In this document: positions 36,341 to 44,281 of the stretch, piece by piece
How positions within the stretch are numbered: the stretch's first letter is position 1
How the letters are laid out: the number at the start of each line of letters is the position of its first letter
Position numbers and translations under genes: made by a program
Notes under the pieces: model-generated
The model's input: only the letters and a program-made list of their open reading frames with translations
Told to the model about the DNA's origin: nothing
Database searches by the model: none
DNA from: Anaerolineae bacterium
Lineage (GTDB): Bacteria > Chloroflexota > Anaerolineae > Anaerolineales > UBA4823
Reading direction: 5' to 3'
DNA: 63,851 nt
NCBI GenBank assembly: GCA_003130835.1
Contig: QEXX01000002.1
Span: 1 to 63,851 of the forward strand

Positions 36341-37495
36341 TCATGAACTTGCTAGGATGACAACAGCAGCGCTACTAGTTGGTATTCCACGCCAGCTTTG
36401 CACGAGGCCAATATGCGGAAAGGATAGCTGCCGTTTGCCTGCTTGCCCGCGTAACTGTAAAACGGCTTCAACCAGTTTTGCCAATCCGTTTGCTTCGAGT
36501 AGATTGCCCATTCCAAGACTGCCGCCAGAGAGATTGATCGGCAGTTGGCCTGTTGAGTGGAATTTACCCATCTTGAGTGCGTCAGGAAGTTCGTGTTTAG
36601 AAATCAAGCCTAGAGCGACAAGGCTCATCAATTCTCGATAGGCATACAAATCATCGACTTCAGCAAAGTCAATTTTTTTCGATGGAGTTTGGATTTGAGC
36701 CTGGTGGTATGCCATTTGTGCTGCTTTGGTTACATAGGGTAAGTGTCCCCAATCGCGATACTCTAGATTGTACATGTCATTACACCAACCTACTCCAAGA
36801 ATCCAAATGGGTTCTACCGTTAAAGACTCAGCAATCTCTCTACTCGCAAGCACGACCACAATTGCGCCATCGGCTGGTTGGGCGATGTGGCTTTCCAGCA
36901 AAGGGTATGCAACTGGCTGGCAGTCTTGAATTTCTTCAAGGCGGTAGTCGAAACCATAAGGTGCACTAGGGTTCTCCAGCGCATTGCGCCGATTTTTTTG
37001 GACAACCAGCGCGCAGTCTTCTGGGGTGATGTGTGCCTCGTGTAGAAAACGAGCCATTTCTAAGCCGGCGATAAAGTCGGGGTGAAATTCAAAAGGTCGA
37101 TTCAGCATCGGATCCAGGGCATAATGAGTGATTTGTGATAAGGTCTTAATGTTGGAGGCTTTGGAATGAGCTTCAACCGCTGCGATTTTGCAAATTCCGC
37201 TGCGGATCATCAAATATGCGGTGATCAACCCATGCAGACCATCGCCGGTTATGGTATGCATGGGTTTGAGAACTGCCCCTAATTGATCGGGAGTGTATTC
37301 ATCAAAAATACTTGTTCCTTCGATAAAGTCTTCGGCTACGGTCACAAAGCTTTGAATATCCTTGCGAGGGTCAACGTTGGCGTTATGATAGGCTTTCTGT
37401 GCAGCTTGATAGATCAATTCTTTGTAGGAATAATGGGGTGTTGTCGGTTGGAAACCCTCCCAGCCTACACCGACAATCGCTACTTCTCGTTCCAT
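36341..37495 (-). CDS. Thiolase-fold protein lacking the thiolase catalytic residues (copy A)
   Basis: The 384-residue protein shares the same fold group (VAIVGVGWEGFQP, IQSFVTVAEDFIEGTS, PADGAIVVVLASRE, INLSGGSLGMGN). At the nucleophile position it reads TITGDGLHGLITA without Cys, at the GHP site GMGNLLEANG, and it ends SSAAVVILASS without the second Cys. It is the first gene of the four-gene unit and is separated from copy B by 16 bases. AGGAGG lies upstream of the ATG. It may form a heteromer with copy B and the DUF35 proteins. Confidence 0.8.
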   Translation of the reverse strand: MEREVAIVGVGWEGFQPTTPHYSYKELIYQAAQKAYHNANVDPRKDIQSFVTVAEDFIEGTSIFDEYTPDQLGAVLKPMHTITGDGLHGLITAYLMIRSGICKIAAVEAHSKASNIKTLSQITHYALDPMLNRPFEFHPDFIAGLEMARFLHEAHITPEDCALVVQKNRRNALENPSAPYGFDYRLEEIQDCQPVAYPLLESHIAQPADGAIVVVLASREIAESLTVEPIWILGVGWCNDMYNLEYRDWGHLPYVTKAAQMAYHQAQIQTPSKKIDFAEVDDLYAYRELMSLVALGLISKHELPDALKMGKFHSTGQLPINLSGGSLGMGNLLEANGLAKLVEAVLQLRGQAGKRQLSFPHIGLVQSWRGIPTSSAAVVILASS

Positions 37496-37634
37496 GTTTC
37501 CTCCTGCTTTTAGAGTTTTAAGAGCTGAACGAGGCTGGCTTGAAAGGATAATGAGAAGAGCAATCCTAGCAGCGCTAGAGCTATATCTAATTGAATTATA
37601 ACTTCGTTATCAAAGGAGGAAAAGCGAATCTGGA

Positions 37635-38525
37635 TTAAGCTTCAGCTTGTTTGCGACGAGTTCTTTCAGCGAGACTGGCTAAGCCAATGCTGATAAAGTA
37701 GAGGGCAATCATGGGCAGCATGACCAAACTCATGTTGATCGGATCAACCGTAGGGGTAATGGTTGCTGCTAAAATGGCGATAATCACGACTGCCAAACGC
37801 CATTGGTCGAGCAGGGCTTTAGCGCGCACGATACCTACGAGGGCAAGAAAATAAATGATCAGAGGAAATTCAAAAGCTAAACCGATCCAGAATAGAACGG
37901 TTGTAACAAATTGGACATAGCTTGAAGGTCTCACTTCGGTGCGGATGCCCATCACCTGGGTCAGCCAGGGGATGCCGACGGGTAGAAGGATAAAATAAGC
38001 AAAAGCCATCCCACTAAAAAAAAGGGCTGTGGCAACCGGAATCGTCAATAAGCTGCCCAGACGGGTGCGTTTTTTTAACCCCGGCGCAACAAACAGCCAT
38101 AATTCAAAGATAATATATGGGAGCGCAATTGTGAAGCCACTGAGGAGAGCAACACGCATAAAGACGCCAATTGGTTCGGTGACGTCAATGGCAACCAGTT
38201 TTTGCAAGCCTCCCACCGGTTTTGCTAGGAAGTCAATAATTTGAGCGGTGTAGATAAAAGAAATCGATGTGGTGATCACCAGAAAGACTAAGGCACGAAA
38301 AATGTGTCTGCGTAAGTCATTGATATGCTCAAAAAGACCGCTAGGGTTTTGGATGGTTTTGGCTAGGGTATCTTCAATGGGTAGGTCTTCTTCCTCTTCA
38401 GTTAATAGAAAGTGAATCGTTTGAAAAGTATTCTTCCACCAACGCAAAAGTTGACGGACGATCCAACGCAGGATAAGGAATGGTAACTTGATTAGAAACC
38501 AGATGTTTTCGAGGAGTTTCCGCAT
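37635..38525 (-). CDS. tatC: Sec-independent protein translocase TatC
   Basis: The 296-residue protein carries the TatC signature HINDLRRHIFRALVF and six hydrophobic helices, with ELWLFVAPGLKKRTR in the third-helix region and a basic C-terminus. It has an N-terminal extension of about 65 residues before the signature, longer than usual. TatC recognises twin-arginine signals and exports folded proteins. It follows a tatA/B-type gene by eight bases. Confidence 0.93.
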   Translation of the reverse strand: MRKLLENIWFLIKLPFLILRWIVRQLLRWWKNTFQTIHFLLTEEEEDLPIEDTLAKTIQNPSGLFEHINDLRRHIFRALVFLVITTSISFIYTAQIIDFLAKPVGGLQKLVAIDVTEPIGVFMRVALLSGFTIALPYIIFELWLFVAPGLKKRTRLGSLLTIPVATALFFSGMAFAYFILLPVGIPWLTQVMGIRTEVRPSSYVQFVTTVLFWIGLAFEFPLIIYFLALVGIVRAKALLDQWRLAVVIIAILAATITPTVDPINMSLVMLPMIALYFISIGLASLAERTRRKQAEA

Positions 38526-38533
38526 AGATTCAT

Positions 38534-38935
38534 CTAGCTCGAGGATAGTTCAGTTTGGGATGGCGGATTCTCTTCTTTGTTAGAGGAGGAGCCCAGTTTC
38601 GGTGTGGGTGGTTGAAGCCAATCCGAAAGATCCTGGTTGGTTTGAGTTAGCGTCGTTTGGAATTCTTCTAGGTTGATTTGCTGCTGAATGGTTTGCGCAG
38701 TCGGTAAGTCCTTCAGGGCTTCTTCTAAATTAGCTTCGCGCATCAAGTAAGTAGGTAACTGGCGCAGTTCTTGGGCGGTGCGTTGCACCGATTTCCACGT
38801 AGAAGAGCGAACCAGTTTATTCAGAAAACGCCCAATTGTCCGCCCGGTCTTAACCATATCCTGAGGCCCAAGCACGATCAGAGCGATCAGAAGGATAAAA
38901 AAGAGCTCGAGGGGTCCAATACTGAAAATTTCCAT
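38534..38935 (-). CDS. Twin-arginine translocase TatA/TatB-type subunit
   Basis: The 133-residue protein begins with a hydrophobic helix (IGPLELFFILLIALIVLGP) followed by the amphipathic PQDMVKTGRTIGRFLNKLVR and a polar tail with Pro and Ser, the TatA/TatB pattern. IGPLELFFILLIALIVLGP with an internal Glu leans to TatB. It is directly upstream of tatC and starts 17 bases after nusB. Confidence 0.88.
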   Translation of the reverse strand: MEIFSIGPLELFFILLIALIVLGPQDMVKTGRTIGRFLNKLVRSSTWKSVQRTAQELRQLPTYLMREANLEEALKDLPTAQTIQQQINLEEFQTTLTQTNQDLSDWLQPPTPKLGSSSNKEENPPSQTELSSS

Positions 38936-38952
38936 AACTATTCTCGATGAAT

Positions 38953-39414
38953 CTACGCCGATTGGCTTTCAGATAATAAAGCAATCGCTTTTCTCAACGC
39001 TTGTTGAATCTCGTTTTTTCGTGGAGCTAGGCTTCCCAAAACGCCATTGATAAAACGAGGCGAACTTTCCGATCCAAATTCCTTGGCTAATTCAACCGCT
39101 TCGTTAATGACAACTTTGAGCGGGGTTTTTCCATATACTGCCATTTCCCATAAGGCAATGCGTAAGATATTGCGATCAATCGTAGCAATTTGATCCAGCG
39201 GCCATTCGGGAGCATGCTCGGCTAAAAAATCATCTAGAAGCTCCAATAGGGGAGAAACGCCGCTGATGATTTGGTAGGCGAATTCCGCTTGCTTTTGATC
39301 TAATTTTTCTTCTTCGAGCCGATTTTTCCAAACCCACTCAAATGGGTGACCAGTGAGATCAATCTCGTACAGCGCCTGCAAGGCAATGCTGCGCGCTTTT
39401 GTACGGGGTTTCAT
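38953..39414 (-). CDS. nusB: Transcription antitermination factor NusB
   Basis: The 153-residue all-helical protein has NusB signatures: [16 protein letters not shown] at the start, [27 protein letters not shown] in the middle and [30 protein letters not shown] near the end. NusB binds boxA RNA with S10 to prevent premature termination in rRNA operons. It follows the Asp23-family gene by 12 bases, an order common in monoderm bacteria. Confidence 0.95.
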   Translation of the reverse strand: MKPRTKARSIALQALYEIDLTGHPFEWVWKNRLEEEKLDQKQAEFAYQIISGVSPLLELLDDFLAEHAPEWPLDQIATIDRNILRIALWEMAVYGKTPLKVVINEAVELAKEFGSESSPRFINGVLGSLAPRKNEIQQALRKAIALLSESQSA

Positions 39415-39426
39415 CTTTGCTTGTCC

Positions 39427-39765
39427 CTATGGGTTGGTATCGTAATCGATATCCTCAACATGAACATTAATTTTACCGACGTTCATGCCTACAAGGTCTG
39501 TTATGGCACGATAGACTTGTTGTTGGATGTTACGGCTGACCTCCCGGATGTTGACATTACTCTTTAGAATGACATAGAGATTTACGTACACCGTATCTCC
39601 TTCGATATCGATTTCTACGCCATCTTGAACCGACTTCTTTAGAAATCGACCGAATAAGATTGGAGAGGTTGCCATACGACTAACCCCTTCAATCGAGAGG
39701 CAACTTAAACGCGCAATTGACTTAAGCACGTCAGGCGCTATGGTTGTAATTCCGTCTCCACTCAT
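39427..39765 (-). CDS. Asp23/Gls24 family envelope stress protein
   Basis: The 112-residue protein has the family pattern: ITTIAPDVLKSIARLSCLSIEGVSRM at the start, then VYVNLYVILKSNVNIREVSRNIQQQVYRAITDLVGMNVGKINVHVEDI. It is soluble and usually sits near the cell envelope. Placement between fabG and nusB matches a frequent gene order. No enzymatic role is known. Confidence 0.92.
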   Translation of the reverse strand: MSGDGITTIAPDVLKSIARLSCLSIEGVSRMATSPILFGRFLKKSVQDGVEIDIEGDTVYVNLYVILKSNVNIREVSRNIQQQVYRAITDLVGMNVGKINVHVEDIDYDTNP

Positions 39766-39784
39766 CCCAACTCCTTTCTCACCC

Positions 39785-40549
39785 TTACATCATTGCCATA
39801 CCACCATCAACACCAAGCACTTGTCCAGTGATATACGCAGCTTGATCAGAAGCTAAAAAGGCTGCTGCGTAGGCAACTTCTTCCGGTTGTCCCTTTCTGC
39901 CAAGTGGAATTAATTTGAGAATACCTTCTTTCATTTCGTCAGGAACATTTTCCCAAATATCGGTTTCGATATAACCGGCTGCAATCGCATTGACGGTGAT
40001 ATTCCGCGAGGCGACCTCACGGGCAAGTGCTTTTGTAAAACCAATTTGTCCGGCTTTTGATGCCGAATAATTACATTGACCAGCATTCCCCATTTGACCG
40101 GAAATTGAAGTGATATTGATAATCCGCCCGTACTTTTGACGCATCATATAGCGGACGGCTGCCTTAGAGCAATTAAAGGTGCCTTTGAGGTTGGTTGCTT
40201 GAACGATATCCCAATCCTCTTCACTCATCATCATAATCAGGGTGTCTCGAGTAATGCCGGCATTGTTGACTAAGATGTCGATTTTGCCAAATTGCTCAAC
40301 ACAACGCTTGATCAAGGCTTGGGCTTGGTCAAATTGCGAGATGTCAGCTTGATAGACTATCCCATCGCTGCCGCAGGCTCTAATCTGTTCGAGCACGTGT
40401 AAAGCAGCTTCTTCATGGTTGCGATAATTAATGACCACTTTAGCGCCTCGCTTGGCAAATTCAATGGCAATGGCCTTACCGATGCCACGTGAAGCGCCGG
40501 TTACAACTGCTACACGATTGGATAATGGCAAGGAAAGTGTACCTTCCAT
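39785..40549 (-). CDS. fabG: 3-oxoacyl-[acyl-carrier-protein] reductase FabG
   Basis: The 254-residue SDR protein has TGASRGIGKAIA (18-29), NNAGITRD (95-102), catalytic S148 in ITSISGQ, Y161 and K165 in YSASKAG, and the ending ITGQVLGVDGGMAMM. FabG reduces 3-oxoacyl-ACP with NADPH in fatty-acid elongation. It is 39 bases after fabD in the rpmF-fabD-fabG unit. No fabH or acpP is in this cluster. Confidence 0.95.
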   Translation of the reverse strand: MEGTLSLPLSNRVAVVTGASRGIGKAIAIEFAKRGAKVVINYRNHEEAALHVLEQIRACGSDGIVYQADISQFDQAQALIKRCVEQFGKIDILVNNAGITRDTLIMMMSEEDWDIVQATNLKGTFNCSKAAVRYMMRQKYGRIINITSISGQMGNAGQCNYSASKAGQIGFTKALAREVASRNITVNAIAAGYIETDIWENVPDEMKEGILKLIPLGRKGQPEEVAYAAAFLASDQAAYITGQVLGVDGGMAMM

Positions 40550-40588
40550 GAAAACCCTATTCTATAAGACTCTGAAACCTTGAGCTGA

Positions 40589-41533
40589 TTATACCGCAGA
40601 AAATTTCGCAAAATCTTCCGCTGTTCCAAGTGCGTAGGTTTGCACATTTGGGTCGATTCGCTTGATCAAACCACTTAAAACAGACCCACTGCCTAATTCA
40701 ATAAAACACTGCACACCGTTTTCGATCATATAACGAACCGAATCGGTCCAATAAACCGGTGAAGTAAGCTGAGCCTTTATATCATCCTTTAATTGTTCTT
40801 TGGTTGACATAGCTGTATGGCAGACGTTCCCAACTAGCGGGACTTTGGGGTCTTCAAAGGGGATGCGATCGACAATCTTGGAGAATTCTACTTGGGCAGG
40901 AGCCATCAATTGTGAATGGGCAGCAATGCTTACAGCCAATTTAATAGCCTTTTTTGCTCCTCTGGAGAGAGCAAGCTCACTAGCTTTTGTGACACCTTGA
41001 TGAGAACCGGAAATGACGATCTGACCAGGGCAGTTATCATTTGCCACTTGGACAAGATCTCCTTGAGCGGCTACTTGCTGGCAAATTTCATGAAGCGGTT
41101 CAGCATCTAAGCCCAAGATGGCAGCCATGCCACCGGGGTTTTGTTCACCGCTTTCTTTCATGAGACGCCCACGATGAGCAGCGAGGGTCAACCCGTCTTC
41201 AAAAGAGACTGCTTCACAGGCAGCTAAAGCGGTGATCTGTCCCATCGAATGTCCAGCGAAAAAAAGCGGGTTCAGATCCGGGAAAAGCATTTTGAAAACA
41301 CGCCAAGCAGCGATAGAATGGGTATAAAGTGCTGGTTGGGTGTAATAGGTGTCGTTTAATTTTTCAAGCGGCCCTTGCCAGCAAATTTCGCTTAAGGGAT
41401 AACCCAATTGAGCGTCGGCCTGGATAAAAGTTTCTTGAGCAACTTCGAATTCGTTAGCGAGCGTAGCCCCCATACCAAGCTGTTGGGAGCCCTGCCCCGG
41501 AAAAAGGATGGCAATTTGTCCTAGCGCGCGCAT
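40589..41533 (-). CDS. fabD: Malonyl CoA-acyl carrier protein transacylase FabD
   Basis: The 314-residue protein has FPGQGSQQLGMG near the start, the nucleophile S96 in GHSMGQ, and QVANDNCPGQIVISG followed by later AAHSQLM with the catalytic His. It loads malonyl groups on ACP. I start at the ATG at 41533, five bases after GAGG; a GTG at 41539 is also in frame but would have no spacing from that site. It lies between rpmF and fabG. Confidence 0.95.
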   Translation of the reverse strand: MRALGQIAILFPGQGSQQLGMGATLANEFEVAQETFIQADAQLGYPLSEICWQGPLEKLNDTYYTQPALYTHSIAAWRVFKMLFPDLNPLFFAGHSMGQITALAACEAVSFEDGLTLAAHRGRLMKESGEQNPGGMAAILGLDAEPLHEICQQVAAQGDLVQVANDNCPGQIVISGSHQGVTKASELALSRGAKKAIKLAVSIAAHSQLMAPAQVEFSKIVDRIPFEDPKVPLVGNVCHTAMSTKEQLKDDIKAQLTSPVYWTDSVRYMIENGVQCFIELGSGSVLSGLIKRIDPNVQTYALGTAEDFAKFSAV

Positions 41534-41556
41534 CGTCACCTCTAAATACAGGTCGA

Positions 41557-41573
41557 GCCGTGATATTCACGGC
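41557..41573 (-). other. Short hairpin between rpmF and fabD
   Basis: GCCGTGA and TCACGGC form a perfect seven-base stem around a three-base loop in the 49-base gap between the rpmF stop and fabD start. It may be an RNA processing or stabilising element that separates expression of the ribosomal protein from that of the lipid enzymes. Confidence 0.5.
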
Positions 41574-41582
41574 CCGCCTCAT

Positions 41583-41774
41583 TTATTTCTTCTTCTCTTC
41601 GACAGTGATCACTTCCCTGCCTTGATAGTGGCCACATGCAGGACAAACGGTATGAGGCAAACGCATGGCGCCGCAGTTGCTGCATTGAACAAATTGACGA
41701 GGTTTCAAGGCATCATGCGCACGTCGCCGATCGCGGCGGCCTTTCGATAATTTTCTTTTTGGTTGTGGAGGCAT
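41583..41774 (-). CDS. rpmF: 50S ribosomal protein L32
   Basis: The 63-residue protein has the L32 start PKRKLSKGRRDRRRAHDAL and a zinc ribbon CSNCG...CPACG. GAGAGGAG precedes the ATG. The rpmF-fab linkage is widespread in bacteria. It ends with a basic VEEKKK tail. Confidence 0.96.
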   Translation of the reverse strand: MPPQPKRKLSKGRRDRRRAHDALKPRQFVQCSNCGAMRLPHTVCPACGHYQGREVITVEEKKK

Positions 41775-41816
41775 TGGACCATACTCCTCTCTTGTCTAAT
41801 TTTTAAACCACACGAA

Positions 41817-41850
41817 TGCCTGCCCAATTTGGGCAGGCAATGGAATTATA
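41817..41850 (-). promoter_or_regulatory. Perfect palindrome at the predicted transcription start of rpmF-fabD-fabG
   Basis: TGCCTGCCC and GGGCAGGCA (41817-41825 and 41831-41839) flank a five-base centre. The palindrome begins five bases after the -10 at 41845-41850, so it covers the probable transcription start on the minus strand. It could be an operator, or a stem-loop at the 5' tip of the mRNA. It may also terminate the thioredoxin operon, whose last gene stops at 41917. Confidence 0.6.
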
Positions 41851-41874
41851 AGGGATTTTCCACTCATGTGTCAA
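41845..41874 (-). promoter_or_regulatory. Sigma-70-type promoter of rpmF-fabD-fabG
   Basis: On the minus strand TTGACA (41869-41874) and TATAAT (41845-41850) are both perfect and 18 bases apart. The predicted start is near 41838, about 64 bases before the rpmF ATG. Confidence 0.85.
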
Positions 41875-41916
41875 GAAGGTTTAATGGTCTTTGCCAAGAT
41901 ATGTTCTATTTCTTCT

Positions 41917-42741
41917 TTACCAGAGGATCGAGGCAAGTTCTTGGCGGTAGGCTCGCGTTTCTGGCTCGGCGTCGCCTAATAAATCCAAAATTTCTACGAT
42001 GATTTCCTTAAGTTTACCGTTGTGGAAAGTTTTATTTTGCCTAAGGATATCCAGCATCCCATCTAAAGCGGCAAAGTAGTTGCCTTTGTGAATTAGACGG
42101 AGGCTATGATGATAAGCTGCTTCAAGTTCATCGTCAGGGAAGGGACTATTTTCCGCTTTTAGGATTTCCTGAATTAGGTATCTTAACCTTTCTGCAGCTG
42201 AATATTCTTTACTGGGAGGAAAATCTTCCAGCCATGATTGGGCTTCCGAAAATTTTTGAAGGCGGAAAAGGCTTTTTGCTAAACCAAGGCGAGCCACTGG
42301 ATGCCGATCCTCAATCTGAAGGGCTTGACGGAAGGCGTTTTCTGCTTCTTCCCAATCTCCTTCTTGGTAAAAGTGATGCCCTTTCTCAATCCACAGTTCG
42401 CTGGGCTGAGGCATCAGGCTCTGAATAAACTCACGCACTTTTGCTTCTGGCAAAAGGCCAACAAATTCATTGACCACTTGACCGTTCTTAATTCCCTTGA
42501 CATGGGGGATACTATGTACCCCCATGCGGACAGCTAAATTGCTGTTTTGATCAACATTGATTTTCGCCAACCGAAAAGCGCCATTTGCTTCGATGGCTAT
42601 CTTTTCGAGAATTGGGGTGAGCATTTTGCAAGGATGACACCAGTTTGCCCAGAAGTCAATCACCACTGGGTTTTGAAATGAGTATTCTAGTACTTGGTGT
42701 TGAAAGTCTATTTCATTAACGTCAAGAATGTTGTCGTTCAT
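41917..42741 (-). CDS. Thioredoxin-TPR protein (CnoX/YbbN-like)
   Basis: The 274-residue protein has an N-terminal thioredoxin fold with FWANWCHPCKML (C35, C38), a HP dipeptide instead of GP, and a cis-proline segment (GVHSIPHVKGI). TPR-like helices follow (GHHFYQEGDWEEAENAFRQAL and on) and end with a YbbN-type C-terminal domain (NYFAALDGMLDILRQNKTF...ETRAYRQELASIL). CnoX proteins are redox-linked holdases that pass clients to GroEL. It follows the unknown gene at 42754 by 12 bases. Confidence 0.88.
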   Translation of the reverse strand: MNDNILDVNEIDFQHQVLEYSFQNPVVIDFWANWCHPCKMLTPILEKIAIEANGAFRLAKINVDQNSNLAVRMGVHSIPHVKGIKNGQVVNEFVGLLPEAKVREFIQSLMPQPSELWIEKGHHFYQEGDWEEAENAFRQALQIEDRHPVARLGLAKSLFRLQKFSEAQSWLEDFPPSKEYSAAERLRYLIQEILKAENSPFPDDELEAAYHHSLRLIHKGNYFAALDGMLDILRQNKTFHNGKLKEIIVEILDLLGDAEPETRAYRQELASILW

Positions 42742-42753
42742 CCTACTTCAACC

Positions 42754-43191
42754 CTATTCTTGATCTGTGGACATCCCAGGTTGGATAATTTCGACGACTT
42801 CGCCGTGTAGGTTTATTATAATCTTAAAACCGGTCATCCCTAGGTAGGCGCGAGTTTCTTCTGGAATGCCCGTTAGTAGGAGTAAAGGAAATTGTTGTGA
42901 GATGTTTTTGAGTTGATTGGCAATGAGGGCTTTGGAAAAAGGGTCATCTTGACCGAGCATTTTAGCAGCTTGTTCGCTGATAATTTCTTCATGTCCTTCT
43001 ATTTGCTTAATGATTGAATCAAATACTTGCCGATCGACTTCGATGGCGGGGATATGACGCCGAAAGCCTTGATCGTTGACCACATAACAGGGTTCGTGTC
43101 CGACATAAACCGCTTCAACGGGCCGATCTTGTTCGTCAAAAATTAACCCTGCAAACAGGTGCTTTTGGGAGGGTAAGTTCGTATCACTCAT
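42754..43191 (-). CDS. Conserved-looking protein of unknown function
   Basis: I do not recognise the family of this 145-residue protein. It is acidic and soluble, without signal or membrane segments. The N-terminal half reads like a small beta domain (LFAGLIFDEQDRPVEAVYVG, VVNDQGFRRHIPAIEVDRQV), then helices, then GFKIIINLHGEVVEIIQP. I place the start at the ATG at 43191, overlapping the L,D-transpeptidase stop by eight bases; a longer in-frame start at 43248 would overlap by 65. The position between cell-wall and thioredoxin genes gives no firm role. Confidence 0.6.
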   Translation of the reverse strand: MSDTNLPSQKHLFAGLIFDEQDRPVEAVYVGHEPCYVVNDQGFRRHIPAIEVDRQVFDSIIKQIEGHEEIISEQAAKMLGQDDPFSKALIANQLKNISQQFPLLLLTGIPEETRAYLGMTGFKIIINLHGEVVEIIQPGMSTDQE

Positions 43192-44278
43192 GGATAAATA
43201 CCACCGTTCCAATACTTGCAAAGTCAAACAGCCAAGCAGCATCCGCAATGGAATAATTGACGCAACCGTGGCTCATCGGGACACCAAAATTTTGGTGCCA
43301 GTAGGTACCATGCAATCCGTACCCTTTGTAAAAGTACATTACATAAGGGACATTTGGCAAAAAATAATCAGGCCCGGACATGTTGGCATAGCGATACTTG
43401 ACATAGATACGATAGACACCCGTGACGGTAGGATGTTGCCAAGTTCCCGTTGAAACGAGGAATGATCGCACCCAAGTCCTACCAATGTAGGCATGAGAAG
43501 TCTGGGAACTTAGGTCGACCTCGATCCAAGGGTCATTTTCTCCAACTCCTTTGGGTAAAAACGTAGCTGAGCCCCCACTTGGTTGCACAGGTTGTTTGTT
43601 TTGAGAAGGGTTTTTTTTCTTTTTCTTCTTATTTGCCTTTGCAGTGGGTGTCGGAGCAGGCGTTGGAGTTTCAGTGGCAGTTGGCTGAAGCGTGAAGGTA
43701 GGAGTTGGCGGTGGGAGTTCGGTGGATGTTGGTGTTGGCGTTGCGGTTGGCGATTGGGTTGCAGAGGGGGTGAAGGTTGGAGATGCGACTTCGGTTGGTG
43801 TTTCTGAAGGCTGGAGATTGGTTTGAAATGGAAGTTGGGCAGCCGCAGGGCGAATTGCCGAAAAAACTGCCCAAATCGGTAGCGGCAATGCCATCATGAG
43901 GATACAACTTAGGGAAACCAGGAGCATACTGGAAAGGGAAAGGAATTTTGGTTTCCGTTTAGTTGAAGTTTGCGAGGCTCGTTTCGGAAGCCGCATTGGT
44001 TGTGTTGCCGCTGGGGATGGACGGAGGCTTGGGGAGGTTTGAGAGAGAAACCATTCCAATCCCTTTTGGGCGGTGGGGTTTTGCGGATTGATTTGTAAGG
44101 CGCGTTGCAAGTGTTTAATGGCTGCTGATGGTGAGTCGCAAGCTGCCAGGAGCAACCATGGCTCTTCAGAGTTCGGGTTAAGCGCTGCTGCGCGCAGAGC
44201 GTGTTTTCTTGCTTGTCTTTTTAAGCCTCTGCGGAGTGCAATGCGGGCAGCCTTTAACTCATTATACGCATCCATCAT
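43184..44278 (-). CDS. L,D-transpeptidase with N-terminal TPR-like region and membrane anchor
   Basis: The 364-residue protein has a short TPR-like cytosolic region (about 1-85), one membrane helix (MLLVSLSCILMMALPLPIWAVF), a long Thr/Pro linker with a Lys stretch, and a C-terminal YkuD domain with GLHGTYWHQNFG and the active-site SHGCVN (C339). YkuD enzymes form 3-3 peptidoglycan crosslinks or attach proteins to the wall. It is four bases from the amidase stop, so both wall enzymes are probably co-expressed. A lysine run KKKKKK in the linker is notable. Confidence 0.9.
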   Translation of the reverse strand: MMDAYNELKAARIALRRGLKRQARKHALRAAALNPNSEEPWLLLAACDSPSAAIKHLQRALQINPQNPTAQKGLEWFLSQTSPSLRPSPAATQPMRLPKRASQTSTKRKPKFLSLSSMLLVSLSCILMMALPLPIWAVFSAIRPAAAQLPFQTNLQPSETPTEVASPTFTPSATQSPTATPTPTSTELPPPTPTFTLQPTATETPTPAPTPTAKANKKKKKKNPSQNKQPVQPSGGSATFLPKGVGENDPWIEVDLSSQTSHAYIGRTWVRSFLVSTGTWQHPTVTGVYRIYVKYRYANMSGPDYFLPNVPYVMYFYKGYGLHGTYWHQNFGVPMSHGCVNYSIADAAWLFDFASIGTVVFIHE

Positions 44279-44281
44279 TGA

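Noticed and set aside
35158-37495. Annotating both thiolase-like proteins as acetyl-CoA acetyltransferases
   Set aside because: Both lack the nucleophilic Cys, the GHP histidine and the C-terminal Cys needed for thiolase chemistry.
43583-43807. Repetitive GTTGG-type tract and a Cys/Trp/Gly-rich plus-strand frame in the L,D-transpeptidase gene
   Set aside because: It is the low-complexity Thr/Pro linker of the minus-strand gene. The plus-strand frame lacks a ribosome site and any recognisable domain.
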